From Raffaelea ambrosiae (Eukaryota; Ascomycota; Sordariomycetes; Ophiostomatales; Ophiostomataceae): a stretch of DNA of 64,000 nt. Within the stretch, counting starts at the first letter, position 1. Every line of letters starts with the position of its first letter. This document shows positions 1 to 9,663 of the stretch, piece by piece. Made by a program: the position numbers and the translations under genes. The stretch is taken from NCBI GenBank assembly GCA_002778195.1, contig PCDI01000006.1:2113950-2177949 (forward strand). The letters run 5' to 3'. The notes under the pieces were generated by a model. It was not told where the DNA came from. It saw only the letters and a program-made list of their open reading frames with translations, and searched no databases.

Positions 1-63
1 CTGTGCATTGCCCACTCTCCTCCACTCGTTTGACCCTTTTCAACAAGACAAAGACAAAACACA

Positions 64-858
64 ATGAAGGCGGTTCAGTACTTTGCCATCCTCCTGGGCA
101 CGGCCTCGCTGGCGGCCGCCCAGTCTGAGACAGTCGCACCCTCGCCTACCCAGTCTGTTGGCTGCACCCTTCACGAAGATCACTGGTGAGTCCCATCTCC
201 TTGTAAAGCACGCGGACGGTCCATGACGGACGTTGCTCATACTCTTTCTGTGTGTCTGGCTAGGCACTGCAGCGGACCTGCTGAGAGTGCCACGGCTGCG
301 GCGGCCGCCACCACCACTGCGGCCGCGGAGGAGGAGGATGACGACCACGACCATGAGAGCGAGAGCGCAGAGGCCAGCGGCAGCCTGGCGCCCAGCCCCA
401 CCGCCTCTGTTGGCTGCGAGCCGCACGGCGACCACTGGCACTGCGAGGGTCCCGCTGTGACCTCCGCCGCCGCCACCACCACTGCGGCCGCTGCCGCCGC
501 CACCACCACCGCGTCGGAAGACCACGACCACGACGACGACGAGGAGGAGCACACCGACGAGGCCGGCACCGGCTCGCTCGCTCCCAGCCCGACGGCCTCG
601 GTGGGCTGCGAGCCCCATGGCGACCACTGGCACTGCGATGGCCCGGCCACGGCAGCGGCGACGGGCAACTCCACCACCCTGGTGGCCTCGACCACGCCCG
701 CTGGCGATTCGTCGGCAGCCACCACGACGGCGGATGCCTCGGCCTCGGCGACCAGCTCGGGCGCGGCTGTTGTCACGGCCGGCGCCGCGGCTCTGGCGCA
801 CGGCATCGAGGCTGTCGGCCTGGCCGGGCTGGCTGCTGTGGCTGTTCTGGTGCTGTAA
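64..858 (+). CDS. GPI-anchored cell-surface protein with three Cys/His repeats
   Basis: Two exons, 64-185 and 264-858, around a 78-nt GTGAGT...TAG intron, give 238 residues. The join completes a Trp codon and continues the repeat, which supports the splice. The N-terminus (MKAVQYFAILLG...AAAQ) is a signal peptide. Three copies of a block reading SPTxSVGCxxHxDHWHCxGPA follow, separated by Thr/Ala-rich and acidic Asp/His/Glu linkers likely to be O-glycosylated. The C-terminus is a small-residue stretch followed by a hydrophobic tail ending in VLVL, typical of a GPI attachment signal. Each block has paired Cys and several His residues, so metal binding is plausible but inferred. I know of no proven function for the family. 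The protein probably sits in the plasma membrane or wall. Confidence 0.8.
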
Positions 859-1496
859 AATAAACAGGAGGCTTGGGTATATGTGAGAAGGCAGAGTGGA
901 TGCGCAGGAAAACTAATTCTTCCACCTTTTTTTTTTTTAAATTTACCTTCTTTTTCTGTTATTTTAATGAAACAATTTTTATCTTGATTAAACGCCTTCT
1001 AAAAATGGTATACTGTTCTTAGATGCGAAGAGAAAATGCCAGTGTGAGATGCCTCGGATGGGGAGGGCGCTGCGATAGGCATAGAAGAAGTTGAGAAAGT
1101 GCAGAAGCGTAGAAGTCCAGAAGTGCAAAACTTCGAGATCTTGGTTTTCGGGAACCCACGGATTCGAAGTACAATCGTACCCGGCCTTAATCGTATATTG
1201 TGTTCATGGGAGAAAGTGATTCCCCTCACCCACACCGCCTTTGCCTGCAGCGTCCTTGGTGTTTAGAGGATTCACTTCATTGGTGGACTATTGTGATTGG
1301 GATGCAAAGACCTGGTAGTGTGGTTTCTGATAAGCAAGTAGCTACAAGTAAGTTCTCTCAACACCGCGCTATTTTCCATCCCAGTCGCGACAACACACTT
1401 GTCAAATGATAGTACTCGTGCCAAGGCCCCGCTTTTTTCGGGTTAAATTTTTTAAGCCCCTTCTAAAGCGGGTGGCCTGCCCCCACATCGCTAACT
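859..1496. other. Intergenic, no gene seen
   Basis: This stretch is AT-rich with a T run near 940. No open frame has convincing codon structure. It leads into a palindromic element and a relic gene, so it is the left edge of a repeat-rich island. Confidence 0.5.
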
Positions 1497-1615
1497 AATA
1501 GGGTTGCGAAAACGGGGTCCTTGGGGTGTTTTCTACACCCCAAGGACCCCGTTTACACCCCAAGGACCCCGTTTTCTTCAACACCCACACGTTTTCGCAA
1601 CCTCGCAACCCTATT
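1497..1615. repeat. 119-bp element with 13-bp terminal inverted repeats and internal hairpin
   Basis: The ends AATAGGGTTGCGA (1497-1509) and TCGCAACCCTATT (1603-1615) are perfect inverted repeats. Inside, 1510-1528 pairs perfectly with 1536-1554 (19 bp, 7-nt loop). The same 19-mer is repeated directly at 1556-1574 and imperfectly at 1625-1643. This resembles a very small MITE or snapback element. No clear target-site duplication is visible. Confidence 0.6.
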
Positions 1616-1748
1616 GGTGAAAACACCCTGAGGACCCCGTTTATATTTCGTTTTTGGAGAAAAACTCACCTACCTAATCGCTCTCGTCGTCTGTGCTGTC
1701 GGGCCCCCGGGAAAGTATACTCTTTGGAAAGCAAGCCCGCAGATGTCC

Positions 1749-2350
1749 TCAGGCGAGGACGCTGGCCGGGAGCGCGAATCTCTCCCAGATGTCGCGGTAG
1801 ACTTTGTAAACGGAGATCGCGTCAACCATGGCGATGTGGTTCCTGTTCCGTTTCGTGGTGAGAAGGGGGGGCGGGCACGTTCCGACGGTGGACGTGTCTT
1901 GGCTGGTCAGAAACCGCAGGAGCTTGTGCTGCTGCTTGTCGCGCAACTGGCTGATGCGGTAGACCACCTTGAAGTGCCAACTATCCCAGTATGCATTGGG
2001 TTCCGGCTCCCCCTTTTCCTCCGACCACTCCATGGACCGGTTGAACAGCGTGATGCCACCGAGAAGGCGGACCTCGGCCCAGTAGCCGACCATGTCGGCG
2101 ACCCCAATGGCGTTGACGTCTCATTTCCGGAAGCCGGGCAGGAATAGCTTGGTTCTATCCGGAGGCTTGTTCTGAAAGCGACCGGGAAGGCTCTCGGGCG
2201 CGCCATGGAGCGTGACAGCCCTTGCGTCCATGCTGTCTGTGGTCGCCGGGTCGTGCAGGTACAGCCTCTGCCGAAACAGGAACGCGTCGATCTGGTGGAC
2301 CGACACGGCCACCAGCTCAAGCAAGCGCAAGCTGAAGTATGGGCCGCCTG
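1749..2350 (-). pseudogene. Relic of a conserved fungal hypothetical gene, broken by one TGA
   Basis: On the minus strand a frame reads YFSLRLLELVAVSVHQID...FLPGFRK, stops at TGA (2121-2123), then continues in the same frame as DVNAIGVADMVGYWAEVRLLGG...VYRDIWERFALPASVLA to a stop at 1749. The continuity of sense on both sides suggests a Trp codon (TGG) became TGA, a G-to-A change. From memory, the piece matches the C-terminal part of a widespread Pezizomycotina family of unknown function with WAE-R-xGGVVLF and YRDxWE motifs. A CAG just upstream (around 2349) may be an old splice acceptor. I see no 5' part. It lies in a repeat-rich island, so decay fits the context. Programmed readthrough is unlikely. 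Confidence 0.55.
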
Positions 2351-2914
2351 AAAAGCATCCAGCAGCTGGGCAAAAAAAAAAAGAAAGAGATATACCAGTG
2401 CCAACAATTTGGGGGGTACCTTCTGAGCTAAAGAATTATAATCAACTGTACCTTGGGCTGGAACGCCAGGCTGGCTGGGTGTGTGTGTAAAACGAATGTG
2501 TGTAAAAGTTGCGTCACGGGTGTGCACACGTGACTTTTTACTTGCACAGTTGATGCACCTCGCTAGCCCACAGCTTGGGCACTAGTCCGCAGTACATTCG
2601 ATCTCTCGTGTCCGCCATTCTAGAGTATTTCAGACAAACTTCTTCCCACAGATTCAGCCTCTGTCTTCTAAAGTGTGTAAATAAATATGGCAATTTGATG
2701 TTTAAGTTTTCTTTTTCTCACAACTTTTATATATATATTTTTTCCCCCTCACAAAGTCAATTAGCTGTCTCCCCAGCTGTAACAAACTCTTGTGTTGGCG
2801 TATCTCTCGGCGTGGGCTCCCCAATGTTGCTCTCAGATGGCGGCGGGGGGTTGTGTTTGGGCGAGGGAGACCGGGGCGGCACCACTGCTGCACGGGCGAC
2901 TTCTGTCCAGAGCA
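2351..2914. other. AT-rich intergenic, no gene seen
   Basis: This stretch contains A and T runs (2371-2382, 2738-2748) and no frame with protein-like composition. It may include the lost 5' end of the adjacent relic. Confidence 0.4.
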
Positions 2915-3259
2915 CTACAGAATCGCTGCGCTGTGGTTCTGGTGAGTTGCCATGCAGCTCGGGATCACGAGAAGCATGGGCGAGGTCGACAAGCGGAACG
3001 GTGCAACTATGCGGGTCAAAGAAGTGTTAACATAATACGCAAGCAAGTGTAGTGAGAAGGGAGCGGTAACCCACGACTGCGTATGTGACCATTGTATCTT
3101 GTGGACGGTCCAAAACGCCAACAACACGGTAAGAATGCTGGTAACGGATGCCATGATGCCAAAGACAAGGTGCATGAAAGTCTGAGGGCCCCACGCAGAC
3201 GAGCTTTGGGGCACAGTAGGAACTTGAGGGGAAAGGCCCAGGGACGACAGTGGCGACAT
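2915..3259 (-). CDS. Hypothetical small membrane protein (possible fragment)
   Basis: A 114-residue frame starts at an ATG with a good context (CCAACAATGTCG). Residues about 28-50 (FMHLVFGIMASVTSILTVLL) form one hydrophobic membrane segment after a Ser/Pro-rich N-terminus. I do not recognise the family. The first 64 or so codons lie inside the left copy of the tandem duplication (3069-3658). The corresponding stretch of the right copy carries many G-to-A and C-to-T changes, so the left copy may be the functional one. The C-terminal half is less protein-like, and an intron after the membrane segment cannot be excluded. It could equally be a truncated gene piece. Confidence 0.35.
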   Translation of the reverse strand: MSPLSSLGLSPQVPTVPQSSSAWGPQTFMHLVFGIMASVTSILTVLLAFWTVHKIQWSHTQSWVTAPFSLHLLAYYVNTSLTRIVAPFRLSTSPMLLVIPSCMATHQNHSAAIL

Positions 3260-4196
3260 TGTTGGAGACGTGTTTGTTTTTCAATCGGTTATTGCTACCT
3301 CTCGCCGACGAGGACTAGTAAGCTGTAGTTCTCTTCCTTTCCTTTTTTGAGAAAAAGATCAGATTGTTTTAAGTAACAAAAAGAAGAAGAAAGTAGAAGG
3401 GAAAAATATACTGATGTAGAAAGCACCTTTTCAGTTGTAATTAGAAAAACGTCTAGGTTACTTAATTCGTATTAGATCCCTTGCAACCTGCGGTTGCTGC
3501 CCCACTACGACCGACAAGTGCTCTTGGACGGAGGGTGTAGCAACCAAACGGAGGGTGTAGTAACCAAAAAGGCGATTGCCGATACCGACCGCGACAATTC
3601 CTCACACCCTCAGCTTTCTAAGCTTTCCTACCATTGGTTAGTAAAAGTCTACTTTTTAACCCACGACTGCGTATATAACCATTGTATCTTATAAACGGTC
3701 TAAAACGCTAACAACACGGTAAGAATGCTGGTAACGAATGCCATGATACCAAAGATAAGGTGTATGAAAGTCTGAGGGCCCCACGCAGACGAGCTTTGAG
3801 GCACAGTAGGAACTTGAGGGGAAAGGCCCAGGGACGACAGTGGCGACATTGTTGGAGACGTGTTTGTTTTTCAATCGGTTATTGCTACCTCTCGCCGACG
3901 AGGACTAGTAAGCTGTAGTTCTCTTCCTTTCCTTTTTTGAGAAAAAGATCAGATTGTTTCAAGCAACAAAAAGAAGAAGAAAGTAGAAGGGAAAAATATA
4001 CTGATGTAGAAAGCACCTTTTCAGTTGTAATTAGAAAAACGTTTAGGTGCGGTTGCTGCCCCACCACGACCGATAAGTGCTCTTGGACGGAGGGTGTAGC
4101 AACTAAAAAGGCGATTGCCGATATCGACCGCGACAATTCCTCACACCCTTAGCTTTCCGAGCTTTCCTACCATTGGTTAGTAAAAGTCTACTTTTT
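3069..4196. repeat. Head-to-tail tandem duplication with RIP-like divergence
   Basis: Copy A (about 3069-3658) and copy B (about 3659-4196) align with a constant offset of 590 bases for the first 370 or so positions. They then differ by a segment of about 35 bases present only in A (near 3455-3490) and a short duplicated block in A around 3531-3560. Nearly all substitutions are transitions. Between 3071 and 3310 versus 3661-3900, about a dozen changes are G-to-A or C-to-T in B relative to A. Further right, both copies carry such changes, for example TTTTAAGTAAC in A versus TTTCAAGCAAC in B. Confidence 0.8.
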
Positions 4197-4600
4197 TGTA
4201 TGTGAAATGTTATGTGGACAACACTGACAGTCGAAACACCAGGAGGAAAGCGGTGCGCAGACTGTTGGATGCTGTCCGTTTTTGTTTTGTTTGTTTGCGC
4301 CACAGTTTCCAGAAAGAATCAAGCAGACTTCAACCACGAGAAAGAAGAACATTGCAGAAAAAGTGAGAAAAGCTTCATTTTTCCGCGACAGATTAAGAAA
4401 AGCAATGGCACCCTCGCACTACTTGCAAGAGCCTCCTTTCCTTGACTGAGAAGAGGGAGGGTCGCCGACCGATCGGTCGAGAGCCTCCCACCCTTTTCTG
4501 GCCGACGTTTGGGTTCTGTGTTTGTTGGTGTGGCCGACTGGGCGCGCAGGTGGCCCAGCTAATATGGGGGAGGAGAAGGGTCTAAACCCGCCTTTTAGTA
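4197..4600. other. Intergenic between tandem repeat and inverted-repeat element
   Basis: I see no supported gene. Short frames exist but have no recognisable motif. Confidence 0.4.
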
Positions 4601-5121
4601 GTTAGACAACAACCGATTTCGGGGTACTGCTGCATGCACGCCGCGTACAAATACATAGTAAGCAAATGTACGCCCCCCCTTAAATGGCGTCACGTGCGCG
4701 CATTCGTCTTACCTTAAACACCTTAAAAATAAAAACCACGTAACCTATCCACTCTATCGATCGTAAATAATGCCTCACAAACATCAATTACCTATATCTA
4801 ATGCTTAAGAGCTTTCTCTAACTTTCTCATACTTCTCTAAAGCACCATTTAGCTTCTCTAAAACACTCCCTAGCTTTTACGATGCTTTTCGTGCTTTTAA
4901 TATATGTTGAGATAAAAAGGTATAACTTGGCGACACGTACTACGCGTATAAATGAAAAATAAAACTCTGTTCTCACTAATAAGACTCGATTGTCACTAAA
5001 ATTTAGTGGTCTTGCGTTACGGGTGCGTGCACGTGACGCNATCTAAGGAGGGGCGTACATTTGCTTATTTGTACGCGGCGTGCATGCAGCAGTACCCCCG
5101 ATTTCGACCCCCACTGCTAAC
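4601..5121. mobile_element. MITE-like element with ~80-100-bp terminal inverted repeats
   Basis: The left arm (about 4601-4705, containing GTACTGCTGCATGCACGCCG and GCAAATGTACGCCCC) is the near-perfect reverse complement of the right arm (about 5020-5121, containing GGGGCGTACATTTGC and CGGCGTGCATGCAGCAGTAC). The interior of about 320 bases is AT-rich and has no coding frame. Length, long inverted arms and lack of coding capacity fit a non-autonomous DNA transposon or a solo foldback element. The arms differ by an extra TACATAG in the left one. The right arm holds the window's only ambiguous base (5040). Confidence 0.7.
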
Positions 5122-5477
5122 ACGATCAGTGCTTTTTTGGATATGTATCCACTATAACGGGCCGGGCGCTGACGTTAGTATAACGGAGTTCAAGACCTGA
5201 ATGACGAAAGTGATAATACGCTAGCGGATATCTAATGAAGGAGCCGGCCTGCAAACGGCCCTGTACTTTCAAGACTCTTTGATTAATCGATTTAAGGGAT
5301 ACATGGGTGGTGTATTTGCTTCGTTACCTTGGCAAAAGGACATACCAGTACCAAAAGAATACATCCCCATCCATCGCAGGACCGAGCGCTCTGCTGCCAC
5401 GACTTCCCGCCAGCGCTGCGCATTTGCTAGTTCACGCTCTCGAACAAGGAAAACAGGGAGATCATTACCCGCTGGCC
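5122..5477. other. Upstream region of the GH43 gene
   Basis: An open frame continues upstream of the chosen GH43 start to an ATG at 5307, but those 57 codons lack any signal peptide or family motif and are probably 5' leader. No other feature is seen. Confidence 0.4.
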
Positions 5478-6506
5478 ATGTCTTCTCAGCCCATCTGCCA
5501 CGAGGACACGCCGGATCCGTGGATGCTAGCCACGCCGGCCGGCTTTTACTTCACCTTCACGCTTGGCAACCGCGTCGAGATCTGGAGGTCGCACGCCATG
5601 TGGGATTTCCACAACTGCCAGAAGAGCGTCGTGTGGCACCCGCCCGCCGGCGCGCCGTGGTCGGCGGACATCTGGGCGCCCGAGCTGCATTATCTCGGCG
5701 GAACCTGGTACATCTACACGTGCGCGGCGCCACCCGGCGTGGGCAACGCGGGACACCGCACGGTGCTTCTGCGGTCGTCGCTGCCGGACCCGATGGATCC
5801 GGCAGGCTGGCAATTCCTGGGCACGATCCCCGGCATGCCCGACCACTGGGCCATTGATGCGACAGTGTTCAGCCCCGACGGGCGAGAGCTGTACTGCTGC
5901 TGGTCCGGGTGGCCGCCGGGCGACCATTCCGACACACAGCAGGACCTGTTTCTGATCAAGATGCAGCGCCCCGAGGAGGCCGTCCAAGGCAGCGCGGTGT
6001 GCATATCGCGTGCAGAGCTGCCGTGGGAGAGGCCCGATGGCGGGCGGCGCGGCGTCAACGAGGGGCCGTCGTGGGTCAACACGCCGGCCTTTCGAGGCAT
6101 CGTCTACTCGGCCCACGGCAGCTGGACGTGCGAATACAAGTTGGCGCTGCTGGCATTTGGAGGCGGCGATCCGCTGCGCCCGGAGAACTGGATCAAGAGA
6201 TCAACGCCTCTCCTCATCAGCAGCCGTGGCCCCGGAGGGCCGTTTGGCCCGGGTCACGCGAGCTTCATCCCGGGCCCGGACCCGGGCGACCCGCGCCTGT
6301 TCTGCATCTACCATGCGACGGGAAAGGAGGACGACGGGTGGAAGAATCGCAAAGCAAGAATACTTACGCTGGGGCCTGAGTGCTTTATGCCCGGCGCGGC
6401 TTCTGTTTGCTGCAATGCTCCGGTCCAGCAGGGGAGGGACAACGGGAGGCCGGATCTTGGAAATGAACTTGGACGATGGATTGACAAGGCAAAAAAGCTG
6501 TTTTAG
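5478..6506 (+). CDS. Glycoside hydrolase family 43 protein, arabinofuranosidase-like
   Basis: This is an intron-less 342-residue protein. The sequence follows the five-bladed beta-propeller pattern of GH43, closest from memory to exo-alpha-1,5-L-arabinofuranosidases of subfamily 26. The three expected acidic residues are visible: Asp13 in TPDPWM, Asp127 in WAIDATVFS and Glu195 in GVNEGPSWV. WSADIWAPELHYLGGTWYIY is the typical blade motif. Length fits single-domain members. I chose Met478-coordinate ATG (5478) because the family fold begins directly after it. An in-frame ATG at 5307 would add 57 unrelated residues. No signal peptide is seen with either start, so it may act inside the cell on imported arabino-oligosaccharides or lack a 5' exon. 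Substrate is inferred. Confidence 0.8.
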   Translation: MSSQPICHEDTPDPWMLATPAGFYFTFTLGNRVEIWRSHAMWDFHNCQKSVVWHPPAGAPWSADIWAPELHYLGGTWYIYTCAAPPGVGNAGHRTVLLRSSLPDPMDPAGWQFLGTIPGMPDHWAIDATVFSPDGRELYCCWSGWPPGDHSDTQQDLFLIKMQRPEEAVQGSAVCISRAELPWERPDGGRRGVNEGPSWVNTPAFRGIVYSAHGSWTCEYKLALLAFGGGDPLRPENWIKRSTPLLISSRGPGGPFGPGHASFIPGPDPGDPRLFCIYHATGKEDDGWKNRKARILTLGPECFMPGAASVCCNAPVQQGRDNGRPDLGNELGRWIDKAKKLF

Positions 6507-7559
6507 TTTTGCATAGTGTCTTGGAAGGCTGTCCTTTTGTTTTGAGCACATTGTATAATCTGACAGAACATACTACATCTCGGTCTTCATACTTGACATG
6601 GTAGCAACATACGATTGGTGGCTCCTTTTTTTTTTTTTTTTTTTTTTGGCAGAGACAGCGTAGGTCTCGGGAGCTTTGCTTGGCCAAACGTGCCGGCATT
6701 GCAACGAGACTCGAGTTGCCCGACTTCAATATCCCGCACGATCGTCCTGCGCCACAACAACGGTCTCCACAGAGCTAACACCATAATAGGTGGGTCCCAA
6801 AGATCGGAGAGAGGCCACAGTCAAGATCAATGGGTCGAAGGATACGAAGCCTAGATTAGATCCGTGAGCTAATTCTTACCCGTACGCGGGAGACGCGGGC
6901 ATCTGGTTCCGGCTGGCCCCGAGGCTGTAAGAAACACCTTGAAAAGATCGTGGAAAGTCGTATGACCAGCAGTTGATCAATCCGGCGAGTCTTCTGATGG
7001 GAATGCGAGGCCATTCCGTACTATGTAGTACTTGACAAAGGCTGAATTTTCGTTTCTCATCCCACGCCGGCTACCTTGCCTCACATCGCACCCACAATGG
7101 TCGCAGACTCGACCGGAGCCGACGGGCGGCCCGCCAGGCGCAGCACTTTTACACGAACTAATACCAAAACCAACTGTCATTACAACCGATTCCCCATGAA
7201 ATTTCTCCAAGAAAAGAGAGCGAGGCCCTGACGAGACAATGTTTGATAGTTTCCGGCAATGGGCACGAGACGCCCGGAACAGAATGCACCCTATCATCAC
7301 CAGGGGGGGAGCATCCATGCCAGACAAGTTGTGTGCGCACCGCGGCAAGACAGTTGGGCGTGCATGGAGAGGCCAATTGGTGCCGTCTCTATCCGGAGAG
7401 GCTCCAGAGAAATGCTTCACTGGCTGTATGGGATGGCTGATGGCCTATCGACAAGTGTGCGTATTTTGACTTTCTCTCCCTCTTCCATGACTCTCCTCGG
7501 GCCCTATCCTCCCAAGGACCTTTGGCTCCTTGTCGCCTGTGGTATTTCACGTTGGCGCA
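6507..7559. other. Intergenic, no gene seen
   Basis: It holds an 18-nt T run near 6631 and mixed-composition sequence. Short frames overlap on both strands with none clearly coding. Confidence 0.4.
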
Positions 7560-8330
7560 CCCTCATCCATAGGTACGCTGAGAGGGAATGCGTGTCCTAT
7601 ACACGACGAACACCGTCTTCGCAGGGAGCGGCAAGCTCATCGATGAGCTGCTTCAGTGGGCTTCCATGGTAACAAACCCCCACCTTTGCCATCGACGTGC
7701 GCCTGTACTTGTACCGCCCCATCGCCTGCAGCTGCTGTCCCAAACGCGAGCTCGTCTGGCCGACCAGCTGGACCTTGTTCATGGTCCCGTGTGAAACCGA
7801 GCAGCAGACTAGACAGCGCGCCGACATGACGTGCTGCCTCGATCTGCTGCCCCTTGGCATGTCCCAACCTGCTCAAGCATCCACGTATCCTGGCCGGATG
7901 ACGTCTACGGGAGACCCTTCCCACCCGAGAAATACACGGGCGAGCTCGACCGCGAACTGTTGCTGCTCGTTTAGCAAGATGGCGAGCAAGCTGCACCGAC
8001 GCAACCAATGCATGGTCGCGTGTCCGTGGACGCCATTCTGCGCTCTCAATCATCGAGCCGAAAAGGGTAGACACAAAAACAGGGAGTTCTTGCAGCAGGG
8101 GCAGAACGGTGCACAATGTCGGTCTCTGGTTCGTGACGGGTATGGAAAGCCGCTTTGCTTTTCATTCTTTCGGCCAACCGACAACTCCACATGCTACGTG
8201 GCGACATGCTCCTAGCCATGGCGGCTGGTCATGGCCTGTGGTGTTCCCGTTGCCGCCTGGCCCCCAGTCCTGGGACGAACACGCCTACGTCATGGTTCGG
8301 CACCAGTGATTGGCAGGCGCCGGCGGTCGG
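7560..8330 (+). pseudogene. Decayed GC-rich coding relic, family not recognised
   Basis: GC-rich, protein-like reading is scattered over several plus-strand frames: NTVFAGSGKLIDELLQWAS near 7606, then FAIDVRLYLYRPIAC near 7688, then HVSWPDDVYGRPFPPEK near 7883 running into TAG at 7972-7974, then SHGGWSWPVVFPLPP near 8220 ending at 8307-8309. Frame changes and an internal stop suggest a former gene that has accumulated frameshifts. Introns could explain some changes, but the internal stop occurs without good splice sites. I cannot name the family. Confidence 0.35.
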
Positions 8331-9083
8331 CCGTATCCGGGCTCCAGTCGAGGAACGGCGCCAGTGGACTGTTGATGGAACGTTCTTCCTTCTCTGGTAT
8401 TTGATTGTTTCTTTTTATTTTTATCTGCATCTCACCCGGCTTTTCCCCGGGAGCCATTCTAACAGTGCATCTATCTGCCTGTTGGCAGCTCTGTCGATGG
8501 TTTTTTTTTTTTTTTTTCCACTTTTGATAGGCAAGGCAAATGGATTTCAGGGCGTACGACATATGCAGGCGAGCCATCACCCCATACACGTGTAAGGGTC
8601 CGCGGCCAGCCATCCGTGTTCCGCTGCAGATGTGTCGCTGCGGGACATGCAGGGAGCTAGACCCCAAGAGGATTGGGGTAACCCACTGGGGCTGGCGGGG
8701 AGCGCACCCGGGCCACACCTTTCCCATCGCCTTGTCTCAATGCCTCGGGGATGAGCCGAATTGGGTCGGCCTCGCCATACAAGAGTCGGCCTTGCGCAGT
8801 ATCAAAATTTTCTCCTTGTTCCCTTTGTCTTCACCGGTTGTCTGTGAGTAGGGAGGACGGGCAGTCGCCCAGCAAGGTGAAAGGATGGTATTTTTATATA
8901 TTTAAATGGAGGCCACTGGAGTTGGACACACGTTGCGTTGGCATATGGGGGGGGGGGGTTGTGTCCTGTCCGTCTATTTGATTTTCTTTTCTGCAATTGC
9001 GTCTCCTGACACCAAAATTGAACCTTTTGTCTCTTCTTTCTTTCTGTCGTGTGTATCACTGCTATTCCCGCGAGGTCGCACCT
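8331..9083. other. Intergenic with homopolymer runs
   Basis: It contains a T run near 8501-8518 and a G run at about 8947-8957. The last 100 or so bases are the pyrimidine-rich leader of the small gene at 9084. Confidence 0.4.
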
Positions 9084-9394
9084 ATGGCTACAACTGCGCA
9101 ACGCTCTCGCCAGACCACCATGAAGACACCGGCCAAATACCTGAAGCCGCCGTCGGACACCGAGTCCATCTCATCCATGCAGGTCTGCACTGGAAGCAAC
9201 GTGTAAGCATGTCTGCTTTTATGCTTTGCGCGTGCATTTGTTTCTTACGAAGCCGTCCTTGCAGCATCGAGAACTCGAAGCCGTCCTATGCTGAGGACGC
9301 CGGTCTCCGACATGTCCGTCTTCGGGCGTTCATGATGGACAAAGACAACATTGTCTACAGCATGTTGGCAAATAGCCAGACGAAAAAACACTAG
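9084..9394 (+). CDS. Small two-exon hypothetical protein (82 aa)
   Basis: Exon 1 (9084-9202) and exon 2 (9265-9394) are joined across a 62-nt GTAAGC...CAG intron. The splice keeps frame and removes the TAA that overlaps the donor, giving 82 residues. The N-terminal half is basic and Ser/Thr-rich (MATTAQRSRQTTMKTPAKYL). The C-terminal half includes LRAFMMDKDNIVYSML. No signal peptide or membrane segment is present. I do not recognise a family. The consensus-quality donor and acceptor and continuous frame argue for a real gene. Small size is the main doubt. Confidence 0.5.
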
Positions 9395-9663
9395 AGCAAG
9401 GGGATGTATGGCTGCGGATGCCAGTCCAGCAGCATGGCTCGAACAGAAAGTGCAGAGCTTCCAAGTTTGGAATGCATAGAAAACAGAAAACAGGAAACAG
9501 ATACAGCAGACGCTTGGCAGGCACAGTTGATTGAACAGAAAGAGGCTTAGCATGTTCTGGTTCAGCAGAATATGTGCGGCTTCTGTAGAGCATTCTAGAG
9601 AATTGAACAGCTGCTGAGCAAAGCAAATCACAGGGAACGCGTTCTCCTATCCATCTCTCCCCC

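Noticed and set aside
223..806. Long frames opposite and out of phase with the GPI protein
   Set aside because: They arise from the Ala/Asp codon repeats of the real gene and lack start context or motifs.
5307..5477. Upstream extension of the GH43 frame
   Set aside because: The 57 extra codons have no signal peptide or family similarity; the fold begins after 5478.
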